A stretch of DNA of 51,622 nucleotides from Amphimedon queenslandica (lineage: Eukaryota > Porifera > Demospongiae > Haplosclerida > Niphatidae), in assembly GCF_000090795.2 (NCBI RefSeq), contig NW_003546287.1, forward strand, positions 7,583 through 59,204, in the 5' to 3' direction. Of this stretch, positions 30,571 through 42,529 are shown piece after piece. Under the pieces are notes generated by a model. The model worked only from the letters and a program-made list of their open reading frames with translations, was not told the DNA's origin and searched no databases. Made by a program: the position numbers and the translations under genes. Position 1 is the stretch's first letter. Every line of letters begins with the position of its first letter.

Positions 30571-30990
30571 AAAAAGAGTAATGAGGCTACAAGTTTGCAA
30601 ACTAACTTTATGCAAAAATAAACTTTCCTGCAAGAGAGAGAGTGAGAGGCTGAGTGAGTGAGAGGTTAGATATTCCAGAGAGCGGATTTAAATTTGTAAT
30701 GAGAAAACAATTAAACAACTTAAATAGGTTTTGAAGTGTCAGTAATGAATAATAATTAGCCCAGTTATAAATAATAATTAATGATTCAAATTGTTAAAAT
30801 AGTAATTATAAAATTGTTTCTATGGCTGTAATGGCTTTTAATCAAAAATTCATTTCTTCCAAAATGAACTGATGAACTTTTAAACCTATAAATGAATGTC
30901 AAATTTATTATTATCAATAAAAACATTTATTAATAATTAATAAAAATAATTTTATAAAAAGTATAGAAACAAGTAAATAAAAAAATTTCT
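30571..30990. other. AT-rich flank
   Basis: No gene is supported. A GAGA-rich patch occurs at 30632-30665, followed by AT-rich sequence leading into the inverted-repeat element. Confidence 0.4.
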
Positions 30991-31338
30991 ATTAAATAAG
31001 AAAAAGTAGGGTTGTTAAAAAATAGAAGAATCAAGGGGGTTGAGTTCAACCATAATAATAAGTAATAGTTCAATTAATAATAATAAACGTTAATTAATAA
31101 AAAATAATTTATTCATAAAAATACTACAAAAATGTCAAACCCTACTTTGTAGAGTATTATAAAGTGTCCTTTAAAATGACAAATTTTAATGAAAGAATGA
31201 CAAAATTGCTTAGTTCCAGCCTACACAAGTGCGGCCAGTCCAATTAAAATTCATAACAAGAATATGCATTAATATTTTAATGAATCACAAAAATTTAAGA
31301 TTTTAATAGCCAAATAATTATCTATAAGTTATATTTTT

Positions 31339-31369
31339 AACGACCTGGGGGCTAAGCCCTCAGGTCGTT
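31339..31369. repeat. GC-rich hairpin
   Basis: AACGACCTGGGGGC and GCCCTCAGGTCGTT form a near-perfect stem around a TAA loop. It abuts the inner inverted repeat (31368-31387). Confidence 0.75.
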
Positions 31370-31682
31370 CCTATAATTGATTTCACCCACATGCGATGTT
31401 TATGTATTTGTATGTCCACACTTACATTTCTTCTATACACGTTGCATTGGAGAAATAACAAAATTTATTAGCCTAAGTAACTACCCGCCCACGCTCCTTA
31501 TGTAGAGGGTGTGGCAACGGTACACAAAATGGTGGCTTACACATGGACAAAGTTATGAGCTTTCTAACAGCAAGAGACCATAAAGATACTGTCTCTACAA
31601 GCATCACAAGGTAGAATGAGCCTCTATAAGTCTTAATAAAAATCAACCTGTACTTGTATAGTGGTGAAATCAATTATAGGAA
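31368..31682. mobile_element. inner inverted-repeat unit
   Basis: A perfect 20-bp inverted repeat (TTCCTATAATTGATTTCACC at 31368-31387, complement at 31663-31682) bounds about 315 bp that is markedly less AT-rich than the sequence around it. The minus frame through it shows no known motif. It could be a MITE nested in the larger element, or the original central part of a foldback element. Confidence 0.6.
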
Positions 31683-32138
31683 TATTTTTTAGACTGTTAC
31701 GCTTGTTTAATTGTGATGACAGTAATTTATTCAATCAATACTTGCTGAAGTCATGTTTATATTTATCACGATATTAAATTTACATCATAGTAATGTGGTA
31801 GAGCAATCAATAGGTACAAAGATATAATTATCTATTTATAATGTAGTCTGCCTATTATCATTTTCAGCAAAGCAGGGTTTGAAAATTTTGTATTAATTTT
31901 ATGAATAAATTATTTTTTATTAATTAAAGTTTATTATTATTATTAATTGAACTATTAATTATTAGTATGGTTGAACTCAACCCCCTTGTTTCTTTTATTT
32001 TTTGACAACTCTACTTTTTCTTATTTAATACAAATTTTTTAAATTTATATACTTAATAGTTCAATGCATAAATCTGTTTGGAGTAAGATAGTATTTATTT
32101 TTTACCAATGTTATCAGTAATTCTTGTTTTGCTTTTTA

Positions 32139-33142
32139 CCCTGTTATATAGCCTCATATAGCATGCTCTGGCATTTGATGTATTCTTGTCTATAAAATCT
32201 TCTGTTTGCTTTCTATTATCAAAATTTGTTTCATTTCCTCTTTCAGTTTTATTCCCAGTTACGTTGCTCTTCCTTTTTTACTTCCTTTTTGTAGAATTAT
32301 CACAACCAAAATTTCTCCTAACATTGAAACCAGAAATAAGTGAAAGTAACATAACACCAAGTATGCAGGATGCACATTATTATTATCGCAAACTCTACTG
32401 CTACTCATTATATCACACTTATCTCAATATATAGTAGCAACAAGAAGAATACAATGCAGTGCTTCAGAAGCAGCTAACTGAAAGAACTTGAGTAGCTAAT
32501 ACTGAGCAGCTGTCCTTAATTTTACTTTAATTTAAGAATAAATTTTGAATTTTACAGTTAAATTATTTACCTGTTAGCTCTTAAAAGAACTGGCAATCTC
32601 ATTGTTTTAGCAGTGGGTCCTCTTTGCAAATAAGATAACCTCACCAAAGACCAAGAGAAGAATAGAGCGAGAATAAGCACACACTTCACACAGTAATGTA
32701 GCTATGGTAACTTTGCGCATGTGCATTTGTTTTGAAATGGCGTTTAGAAAGAGAGGGGTGTGATAGATCACGCCCAAATAATTAGTTTTTGAACTTAAAC
32801 TAAGTAAGATACTAAAGGAACTTGTCTTGTCCTTGACCCAAGCTCTAACAAATGATGTACATGCCATTGCAAGAGTCTCTAGTTTTAAAGATTTCTGTGT
32901 AAACAGAAGATGAAATAAGGAGAAAAAGTCTGACAAATTTTGAAGAAATTTGAAATTGAGCCTATTCTCTAGATTCAATCACGCTACATAGTGGCCCACT
33001 TCAAAGGTATTGCTCAAAGAATGAGAGCTCATCTAAGCCATTTATAAGCCTGTACAACGTAAGGGACAAGAGTTATAATAATTTCAAAGTTATAAATTTG
33101 GTTGCCATCTTAAAAAATCAACGTCAACCCTACATATAGGCT
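32139..33142 (+). repeat. left outer inverted arm
   Basis: Sequence matches the reverse complement of the right arm from ACCCTGTTA through CATGCTCTGGCATTTGAT, ACACCAAGTATGCAGGATGC and CTTAAAAGAACTGG to CTACATATAGGCT. Identity looks like 75-85 per cent by eye, so the arms are old. The small open frames at 32186 and (minus) 32607-32978 lie wholly in the repeat and show no known motif. Confidence 0.8.
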
Positions 33143-34204
33143 GTAAGAAGAGTCCTCTTAGCTCTGTTATGCATGTCCATATTTGCATGCCATGATTTCA
33201 ACAGTAAAAGATTGTTGTCGTTCACTCAAACTTCTTCATCTCGTTCAAATAATATATTTAATTGCATGACTTCAAGTAGTTTGCAACATTATTGATGTAA
33301 ATACTATCTCTTACTAGTCTAGGAAAATAAAATTTGCATCTAGATACATAGGTCTTGTCTACTTTAATATTTCATTTGCAGTATTTGCTGCACTTAAGCA
33401 TTTGGATTTGGTTACAAAAATTTATATCAGGCAACGTATTAGTATCTGGTATGTAACAGGTAACCCTATCTTCCATGACAAACAGACTTCTTTAGGACAA
33501 TCAATATCAACAAAAGGTGCGGTTATAATCCATAAGACAATGTAATATTGAGGCAATCCACTGATTTCATATTATTTTTTAACAAAATACTGCTCTACTT
33601 TGCCTAAAACACCCCTCTGGAGAACATCTATGTGACAAATTCTTAACCTTCAATGAAATTTGTCATGATACTGAAACAGGATCCTAAGTACGGAATCTAC
33701 AAATACTATGTAATTGTGGAGCATTGACTTTTTTTAAAAGGTAATTTTCATAATTTTTGTGGTATTTTTTATTGGCTTAATAATTTCATTATCATGAAAA
33801 TGATACGTACTTTGTTCAAGAATATTTATTCTGTGAAATATGGACCTTCAAAGTGTCCTCTTTTTGTATCCTCCATACTACTACCTGTTAAGGAGTGCAG
33901 CTTAATGTAAAGTCACAAGAGGTAGTGGCCATGAGTGATAGCAGGATAGTGAGATTAGTGATGCAGAATTAAGTGTTTAACACACTAGTAGTTCAGGAAT
34001 AACATCTTATAACTTTGAACCAGTTGCGGTACTAATGATGACACAGGCTCGAACTCCCATCCAAGTAAAGATTGTGAGAACAAAATATCAAATACCTCTT
34101 GGTAGCTAAAATAGTCTTACGTTAATGAGTGACATTATTTAAGTTCTTGTGACAATTGTGTTATAATGCAATCACAATAAGAGTGTCTTAGCTGTCACAA
34201 AGTA
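33143..34204. other. stretch between outer and inner left arms, no gene seen
   Basis: Non-coding, AT-rich sequence. The corresponding gap on the right side is only about 180 bp (44851-45030), so this is probably an insertion into the left arm or a deletion from the right one. Confidence 0.45.
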
Positions 34205-34450
34205 ATGGCTGTTTCAAATATGTTATCAGAAGCTAATGATGACGGCATTAAGTGCATTACAGAGCATCCAAATTTTTCTGCAGTATGCGTCACTGTATGG
34301 ATACTTCAAGCAACATATTCACAGTACACAGCAGGTATGGCAAGTATAATGCTACAATCAATGAGTCAGTCATTAATTATCACTTGATACTATTATTTTC
34401 TATTGCAATAACTGCAGGAGGCAGAGGTATACTGCTTACCGTCAGCATGA
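34205..34450 (+). pseudogene. fragment resembling the P2X7 C-terminal (ballast-like) domain
   Basis: An ATG at 34205 opens NDDGIKCITEHPNFSAVCV..WILQ (34229-34312), followed in another frame by RYTAYRQ near 34423-34445. C-I-(T)-x-H-P-x-F-x-x-V-C and (Y/R).TAYRQ are in the consensus I recall for the P2X7 intracellular domain found alone in many invertebrate and transposon-linked proteins. Only these two blocks remain. A frame change and the start of a repeat near 34435 end it. The call rests on short motifs. Confidence 0.4.
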
Positions 34451-34642
34451 GTACATAAAAGGGAGGAGTGTCTAAATGTATACCTGCTGTATGTCTGTGT
34501 AGCTGCTAGATGCTAAAATCTGTGTTGCTTCCGCATTCTTTTATTAGCACAAAAAAAAGTTAATTTTTCTCTTGAATATTAATTATTATTGTAGTTGGGC
34601 GTGTCACAAGTTATTATTACTATTACAGGCGTGGTTAGTTAT
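34435..34642 (+). repeat. left inner inverted segment (leader of the plus gene)
   Basis: ACCGTCAGCATGAGTACATA, GTATGTCTGTGTAGCTGCTA and GCATTCTTTTATTAGCAC, ending GGCGTGGTTAGTTATGAC, match the reverse complement of 44580-44850. Coding-like sequence starts right after it on the plus strand. Confidence 0.75.
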
Positions 34643-36010
34643 GACAAGCACATGGAAGCAGCATTGATGACTCGAGTTCAGCTGAAAGCAATCCTGATGA
34701 TGAACCAGTGACTGTACTGAGAAGAAGTTCTCGCTTGGCAACTAAGGAGAAGCATTTCAATGAATCAGATTTACAGAATGCTAGTGATAAGGAGAAGTTT
34801 GTATTATGAGGCAGCAGTGTTAGAACAAGGCTAAGCATAACATGGAAGAAAGGGCAAAGAAGCCAAGAAGAGAGCCCACAAGTGATATTTGGACCAGAAA
34901 CAAGAAAAGAAAGAACGTGGAAGACAGCAGAAGAAAAGTAGTGCTAATTCAAGGTCAAAGGTACAGAAGACTACCAATAGAAGCCAAGATCAGCCTACTT
35001 CACCCTATGAGATTGTTAAGAATATGTGGGGACAGATATTATAAAATCTATTAAAGCTCTAAATAAATGTCAACTCAAAGCAGACATGATACAAAAGCTA
35101 CATAGCAAGTCAACATTAAGTAAAGTACACCGTCATAAGTTTATAGCTGATAGCATACTCATACAGTCATTACTTGATCATGCTCAAATTTTTTCCGACT
35201 TATACGAACAAGACAGTACAGGAAAAACGTGTTTGAGATTTTAGATTAATTGGCACACCCAATGTAGCATTGTCTTATTGCCACAAAGTGTTCCTAATGA
35301 TGTAATCACAAATAAGAACAATTCAAAGGAGAAGCTTCGTTCAGCATGGCTCAAATTCTGTAACAAAATGTTTCAGCACATGAAAAATTATGATCACATT
35401 CTCATCATCAATATATTCACTTTTACTTTTGCATATACACACAATAACGACATCAGAAAGCAATGTACAACAGATTTCATGTGACGAAAGTGATGTTTAG
35501 TATTGTTTCAGAGGGGCTATTCTGTCAGATGTGTTATGCAATGTATAAATGCATCAGATCATGTGAATCGAGCAGAATAGAGCAAATATCATTGGAAATA
35601 GATGTACTTCATGCTGTCAATACTAAAGATAAGGCAGATATGCTAATTTATTTCAAGTAGCATGACAGGGCTACATGTATTCACCACGCAAAGACTTTCT
35701 ACTGTTCATTGGAGAAGTAGATCATTGTGTTAAGGAAATTGTAAATGAGAAGTGCTTCTTGGAATTTGGTGATATGATAGTGAAAGTAAAGTTATTATCA
35801 TGCCTCTTAAAATTTTGCCTTTTTTATTCAGGTAGCTCATTCACATATCGGGAAGAGAGACACTTTTTGGAGTTATTTAGAGAGAATTTGCTGAAACAAA
35901 TGATTCCATTTGATGAGGCACTATATGAAGACTCGTTAAAGACTGTCTACAGCGAGTTTGTTTGTAAACTATGTAATATAAGGGTTGAAGAATTTCTGTG
36001 TACAACATGA
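34642..36010 (+). pseudogene. plus-strand transposon protein remnant, family not identified
   Basis: The first segment reads SSIDDSSSAESNPDDEP followed by a basic RRSSRLATKEK, a typical disordered nuclear N-terminus. After frame changes come TSPYEIVKNMWGQIL, STLSKVHRHKFIADSILIQS with LLDHAQIFSDLYEQ (35107-35214), KLRSAWLKFCNKMFQHM, CYAMYKCIRSCESSRIEQIS with LEIDVLHAVNTKDKADML (35535-35650), and EALYEDSLKTVYSEFVCKLC near the end. The pieces keep one orientation and alternate between frames, as in a decayed multi-exon gene. I do not recognise a catalytic domain. Confidence 0.4.
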
Positions 36011-36149
36011 AAGAAATTTGCTAAAGAAAGTGTAATGCATAAACAAAGGAACAACTTTTAAGAAATACACTTTTAACGCATCATATTTCTTGATGATCAA
36101 AAATGAAGTAGATATTATTAACTAATCTGAATTTTGTCTTGTTTGTCCA

Positions 36150-38350
36150 AATTCCTTTTTTGTAGAGGTAGCAACTTTAATGATAGTTTATTAACTCTGT
36201 ATCACTTTCCACTATGATGGGTAGACAGTCTGTTGAATCAAGTCAGCAGCGTGAGCCGTAGCATAAGTAGCTGCATGAAGTTTTCCATTTGCATTGTGCT
36301 TGTACTGACTGAAAAGTGACTCTATAGCTGACCCAAACGGACGTAAAGGTGATACTAAATAACCAGGATATTGTAGGACAAAATGACAAAATGATTTCAG
36401 GCTATTAACATCTATTCAGAGCAGGTCAAAAGCTATTAAATATCAAATATTTTGCAAAGGTTATTGTCACGATACTTTGCCATGCAAGAAAGCTTAGTTG
36501 TAATGAACTTGAATGATCGAAGTCTGGGTTTGTAATGCACAAATCACACTATTCGTGAAAATTTACCATTAAGTAGAATTTTGTTACTTTACACGACAAA
36601 AAATTGAAAACGTTCATCAATAGACCTCAAAACTTCACTGTTCATGTCTGATATTCTATCATAATTAAAAAAACTCCTTTCGAACATTTTGTTACAAGTT
36701 TGAAGGTATTTTAGAGTATTCTTATCACTGTGTAGTACATTATTATGGTCTGTAGATTCAGTAATGTGGCAAAACATTTCCGACATTACATTACATGCTC
36801 TTGCTGTATGAAATATAGCAGTAAATAAAATTTAAATATTGAATCATGTCAAACCTGTATTATCTTTGCAGAAGCAACTTCAGTTTTGTCCAAAAGTCTC
36901 ATAGCACTTATACTTCCTTCATTTTGGAAACCGTTCTGGTCATACCCTGCTTTACTCGTTCATATTCATGATAGTACATACATGTAATTGTACTCCAATC
37001 AAACTGAGACTGATTTAAAGTGAATGCCTTGGTACCTCCAGATGAATGCAGTGCATTTGTCATATTCTTAAGCTATATCAGATGATAAAAAGACAATTAA
37101 ATTTTGCATACTTGATGCGTTGGACATATTAGCCAGTATATTAGATTTAAAGGGCCAAAGGGATTCAACACATAAGGAGAAACTTCATACGGATCCTCCT
37201 TTTCTGTAGTAATAATAGGCAAAACATGTATAGTAAAATGGGAATATATACATGCACCTCTTAATATTGGGTATGTCTCAAAATGATTTTAGTTGCTTTT
37301 ATCATGGTTAGATTACTTGGAAGCTCCGTCACAAACGATTATCATAATTCTCAAGGAATGAAGATGAAAGAGCTTAAGGTTACGGGAAACCTTTCTAACC
37401 GTAAATCATTCAATCCTTAAAATTAAAAATGTAATTTTAAAAAGTGGGTGGGGACTCACAAGTTATCATTGGCTTATCTATTTAAGGCTATGTGCTGCCC
37501 TGCATCAAAATAAATGGACTTTTATAAATCAAAAATAAGCTCAACTGGGCCATATTTTACATGGTTCTTCAAGTAAATATTTTGCTAAGTTTGATATCTA
37601 GGTCGTGTTGTGACATTCTTTTGGCTGGACTTAGTAGAAACGGAGATAGTCACACCATAGATCTATTTGGCCGCCATTTTAGTGCGTTTTTCAGCATTCT
37701 TGACTGATTTTCTGAGGTTAAAAACAAAGAAAGCAAAAAATCTCATCGTGACGACCTTCATTTTTGCCACAAGAAGAGCTACTATTTGTTTTAGAGACTT
37801 TTGTTGTTCAAGACTAGAGATTTTGGATTTATAAGTGTTTACAATTAACCCAGCCTATATCAAGTACAGTCATTCTGTATAAGATGAACAGATTACCTTA
37901 TATAAGAAATAGATCATTAAAAATGATAGTAGTAATGAAAGAAGTGTCATTTTTTAAAAAGATCACAAATGAAAAAACAATTGACTACAGCTAATTAATT
38001 ATTCATAACCTGTATCACGTAACCTTAATGTTTTTCAAGACTCATGACTACAAAAATTTGCTAATGATAGTACCGAACGAGGTAAAATAAGGGCCTACAA
38101 TGTCAAATGAACCTAAAAGGAATAAAATAAAACAAATAGACACATAGGATTGTAAAAGCATACCAGTCAGGTCTCTCCATAGAAATTGCAGAATGTTGAG
38201 CACTGTTCTTGTCACTTAAGACATGGTAAATGTCGGTAAGTGAAGATTGACCTTTCTGCGTCATGTACCATCCAATCACTGTCTGACTTTGTAAATTCCA
38301 CATGAGACAACTAATAACTTTAACCATAGATAGTGGAGTCAAAAGGGATT
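36150..38350 (-). pseudogene. transposase-like gene of the VKVIS-LMWN family, remnant
   Basis: Reading right to left: VKVISCLMWNLQSQTVIG and SSLTDIYHVLSDKN (38316-38200), then a long gap, TLKYLQTCNKMFERSFFNYD with EVLRSIDERFQFF (36708-36595), and SPLRPFGSAIESLFSQYKHN then GKLHAATYATAHAADLI (about 36340-36225). From memory, proteins with DEVKVIS.LMWN near the centre and GS(A/V)ESLFSQ.K at the C-terminus recur as transposon proteins in cnidarians, sponges and fish; an acidic residue before VKVIS is the likely first catalytic residue. Much of the middle is missing or lies in non-coding sequence (36790-38100), so it is not functional. Confidence 0.5.
36830..38100. other. mostly non-coding stretch inside the 14-kb unit
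   Basis: No supported coding blocks. It lies where the central part of the VKVIS-LMWN gene would be expected, so introns, deletions or an unrecognised insertion are likely. Confidence 0.35.
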
Positions 38351-38560
38351 GGAAACGCCCACGCTTTCCTGTTTCACTCCGTGTCCATATCATGCATATT
38401 ATCAGCTTTGCCAATGAGCTTGGTGGGCAATGGCAAAATAAGGATGAGTGCAGTATGGCTTCTAACAGCATAGAAAGCTCTACCACAGATACTATGGTGT
38501 CCTACGATATTCTTGTGGTAGCTGTTAAAAAGGCTGCTACCAAGAGTCTCCTATTCTGAA

Positions 38561-39384
38561 GTGGCAAAACAGTTTGTCAAGAGTGCAAATATTCTGCAAA
38601 GGATCCAGAAAAATGCCAAAATGATGACAGTGTTTGCTACCAGTCTAGCTTTAAACCTTCTCTCTGCACTCAATCATTTAGGAATTACAGACATAGACTG
38701 GACTATGAGAAGAGAAAAATGTGGGGGAAATATCACACTTCATAAACTACTTCAAGTTTTCAATGAGCTTGTTCTACATTTTTTATTAACTCAGGATCCC
38801 CAATAATGCCTTTATTGTACCAGTTCATTACTGATGAAGTGTTCCAATGTCTTCTGAAAAAGTTACATGGACCTTCCACTCAAACATCAATTACTTCAAT
38901 TTCAACAGCAGCAATTAGCATTTCTTTCATGAAGTCCAATGCTTTGAGATATGTAGGAGGCTATGTTTGTCTTAAAGCAGTGATAACATTTGCTGGCACT
39001 GAAGACCTTGACAGGGTAAAGAAATTAATTCTGTTAACGGAAGAAAATGACACCAGAACATCTTCACAATGGATAGATTCAGTTAACAGAGGTGGGCTAC
39101 TACAAATAACAGAGGATGCATTTCCGTTCTTCATGGAAATGGAGGCAGTTATCAAGGCCGCCTTTATTGGTCAGCATCAGCAGATCAACAAAGAAATCTT
39201 AATGTCTAATATTCTAGATCATGCTAACGTAAAATCAAAATGGGAACGAATATTTGGCAGTGTTGATTTTGATGCTTCTCTATCCATCCTAAAGTTCATT
39301 ATACATCTATATATCACCATCAGATGGTTTGCCCATGCCTCTGGTATTGTTGAGCTTCAAGAGCAATGTACCAAAAAACTCTAG
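38561..39384 (+). pseudogene. transposon-associated protein with RYVGGYVC motif
   Basis: A frame at 38561-38806 (SANILQRIQKNAKMMTVFAT) ends TAA and overlaps the next at 38806 by one base. The second frame of 192 codons includes NALRYVGGYVCLKAVITF (38939-38992), SSQWIDSVNRGGLLQITEDA and LKFIIHLYITIRWFAHASGI. R-Y-x-(A/G)-GYV, followed by W...(I/V).RGGL and a C-terminal (Y/F)I..(L/I)(W/Y)(I/V)TIR.F segment, recurs in uncharacterised transposon proteins of invertebrates and fish, as far as I recall. The gene ends at 39384, tail to tail with the P-like gene that ends at 39551. No catalytic activity is assigned. Confidence 0.5.
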
Positions 39385-41897
39385 ACCATTCAAGGGCATT
39401 CAGAAAACATTAAAAATAATAATAGTTATATATAACACAATTCTCCAATGATATATAACTATAGTATTGATAAAGATAATACAATAATCTATTATTGCTT
39501 AGAGAACATATTTGAATATACATCAGTAACACTGACCATATTGTCAAGTATTAATTATGCTTCCTTTTAGGTAAAGGAAGATTTTTGTTTCCAACATCTG
39601 AAGATCTTTCTTCTCTTGCAATCAGCCGGCAGTTTCCTTTCACAGGTGGTCTGCAGAAGTTATTTATTACTTTTAAAGCTTGTGTTCCTTTACAAAACTC
39701 ATGAACATTTGGATTTTCGTGTGACTGCCCCGTTGTTGCTGACATCCAAAAAATTTCTTAATAGGATCCTGTGATAGCCTTTCACTTAAAAAACTGTAGC
39801 TGCCAGGTATTGTAAAAATGAACTTTACTACTTCAATAAAAGATTTCACTGCAAGTAAGTAAAATAAATATCATTTACACATAAATTTAGTATGCTGACC
39901 TGTTATAATCAATCCAGTTCTTGTTTCAGAGCTAAGGAGCATTTTATTCTTCTACTCTGTGGAGAAGCCTTCCCTTTCCTTGACAGAATCCTTCTATTCA
40001 TCAAGATATTTAAGAAAAGTATTCTCCAGCCACTGCATGTTATATATGTACTTGAAATAAAGTTAATAATCATTAATTTACCTTAAGTCTAAAGTCTTCA
40101 GCTAATCGATATGGATCTTGAAAGGGTTCCTTGATTGCTTACCCTCACTGTAGTTTTTGACAGTTAGACAGTCAAAGAACTTATTAAACATTTTACAGAA
40201 AATAGCTGTCTCATGAGTCTCAGATATATTTTCTATTACAGTAAACGCTTTGCTGACTGACTGACTTAGCACCTATACAAGAATAATTTTTGAAGCATAA
40301 CATTGAAAGGCATGCCGTGCAGCTATGTCGACTCATCTTTGAAAAGCTATTCAAATAAACGTGCTAATATTTGAGCTTAGGTACTATAGACAGTCCTGGT
40401 GTCTGGTTGCATTCATAATACAATGCTGCTAAATGTGTCCAACTGATTGCCTTACCTCGACACTAAGTAAAAAATCATTTTAAGCATTAACCTTATAGCT
40501 AAATATATATTCTTACCCACAAATGATTGTAAAAACATATTGTCTTCCGAATATGGATTGGCCACTTTGTATATAATGTCCTTTGAGTTAGGTTGATGTA
40601 TTTTAATGAGTTGTCGATTAACAGATGCACCATCAAAAGTAGTAGATATCACTTTAAAGCCAGACAGCTCCAATCGGAATACTGCTTCCCAAAATGGCTG
40701 ATAAAGTAGTTCACCTACAAAAAATTGAATTATTTTTTTAAATGCTCATCTACCATTAAGTGTCTTGCATGCTATTTGCACTCATGGATAATCCAGCTTG
40801 TTGAATAATCCTCTGACAATGAACATACAAATGGAGCTTGCTGGAGCTGGTGGTGCAGGAATTGAGAAAGAATCTGACTTCTGTAACTACATGATTTAGT
40901 ATAATAACAAAATGTCTTTTAGTTTTGTACCTTTAGCAACTGGTCTTTGATATTTCCCAAGGAAACAGGACCAACCAGTGCACCTGTATGCTTATCATAA
41001 ACGAGATATTCCTTTATGTGGACTTCATTAATGATCAGTGATACACACTTCTCCCACTCTTTAAGACTAGAATACTCTGCTACACGCATCAAGTTTTCAT
41101 CTATATCATCAAAGAAATCACAGGTTGACTTGATGTAGTTAGTATAATATCTGAGAGTGCGCTGCAATGGGAATAATAAAACTCCTAGAAGTATATAGTA
41201 TACCAAAATTATAATCATAATGATTTATTACTTGATGTTCTCAATGTCTCATGCTCCACTTGAGAGACGCTGCAGATGTAAACACTACTTGAATACAAAA
41301 TGGTTCCGTCTCATGGAGCTTTCGGAAGAACATGATGCAGCCTTCATTTGCTGTTCCCAATAAATTCTTTAAAAAGAATTTTGTAAGTGTGTCATGCACC
41401 CTCTTTCAGTTTTCCTCCATTAACTGGATGAAATCTGCATAATCTTCTTTGCCTAACTATAATCCGGCCTCAATGATAGCTTGCTTAGCTTTCTCTAATC
41501 TCTTTACTTTAATATTAAGTGCACAAAGCACGTCATGCATTTTCTGCAATCTATCTTTTAATTGTGATGGTGCTAAGTCTTTTATCAATAGTAATATTTA
41601 AGTAGTATAGTATATAGCCCATACATACCTGTAAGTAGCATGACTTTTGGGATCAGTTGATGTTGCTGTCACATGTTGCTGTTTTTGGTGCCGTTTTATG
41701 ATGGGGTAACAGTTTTGTACAGTATTGCATCTTTTGACAGGTCTGCTTATAAAAAACTCACAATTAGTGCTCTGTATTGTAGATACGTGCATAGTAGCAG
41801 CAACTATGAAACTAGACGTGTCTATATACAATAGTTACCATTATGATGTTTTATTCAATCAAAATGACTCACTGTTTGTTCCCTGCAAGTCATGATA

Positions 41898-42311
41898 TGT
41901 GACCCAATATGAGAAAACCAGGCTATCTGCGGGAATTATCAATTGGAGGTATGGCTTCTTAAAGTTGTGACAGCGGTACCTTATCAAAACTGAGATTATA
42001 CCAAAAATATATTGTATAAAAAATTTGCTTTCATTTGATACCATGTTTGCCCTAAAATAACTTGAAAAAGGTCATTTACAGACCTTTCTTTTTGTTGTGT
42101 ACCATGCAAGATATAATGATAAAAATGGCTACAACTCAATTTCATTCGTTTAGACATCTCGTTGCATAAATAAGCATAACTCAGCACTAGATGTGTCAAA
42201 TGACATGGAAGAAGGACCAAAAGATAGGAAAAACTTGCGTAATGAAGAAAACCATAAATCTCAATTTTCAATTTTGGAGGATATAGCCTGGTTTTTTCAT
42301 ATCGGGTCACA
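41898..42311. mobile_element. TA-flanked MITE, TGTGACCCAATATGAG family
   Basis: Terminal inverted repeats of about 31 bp: TGTGACCCAATATGAGAAAA at the left, and TTTTTTCATATCGGGTCACA at the right, continuing inward with CCAGGCTAT/ATAGCCTGG. TA stands on both sides (41896-41897, 42312-42313). It interrupts the P-like transposase gene and creates the apparent 177-residue minus-strand frame there, only the first part of which is transposase-like. Confidence 0.8.
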
Positions 42312-42529
42312 TATAGATCTTCTACAATCTCAATGCATAAATGACTACTATTTATTAATTTCAAAATAGCAGATACATCGGCAATAGAAGTGATTTTGGA
42401 ATAGGAAAATTCTTTAGCAGAGCCAAACACCTCAATTTTAAAATGAGAAATGAATGCTTCCCATTGAAAGTTTCTGTATATCTTCAATGAGACAAATGTA
42501 TTATTCTCATCACTGCAAAGTTTTCTCAA

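Larger units (their letters stand above)
30991..32030. mobile_element. AT-rich inverted-repeat element, 160-bp arms
   Basis: The left arm 30991-31149 and right arm 31868-32030 are inverted copies, sharing ATTAAATAAGAAAAAGTAG, AAGGGGGTTGAGTTCAACCA and TCAAACCCT(A/G)CTTTG, with small differences. The total is about 1.04 kb. No transposase frame is present. Similarity may extend a little outward (AAAAAATTT beside both ends), so the exact termini and target duplication are unresolved. A second inverted repeat lies inside. Confidence 0.8.

Noticed and set aside
31473..31673. 66-codon minus-strand frame inside the inner inverted repeat
   Set aside because: It lies entirely between the inverted repeats, is short and lacks any motif.
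41996..42529. A single 177-residue minus-strand protein
   Set aside because: The downstream two thirds come from the TA-flanked MITE at 41898-42311. Only the first part resembles the P-like transposase, so it is not one natural protein.
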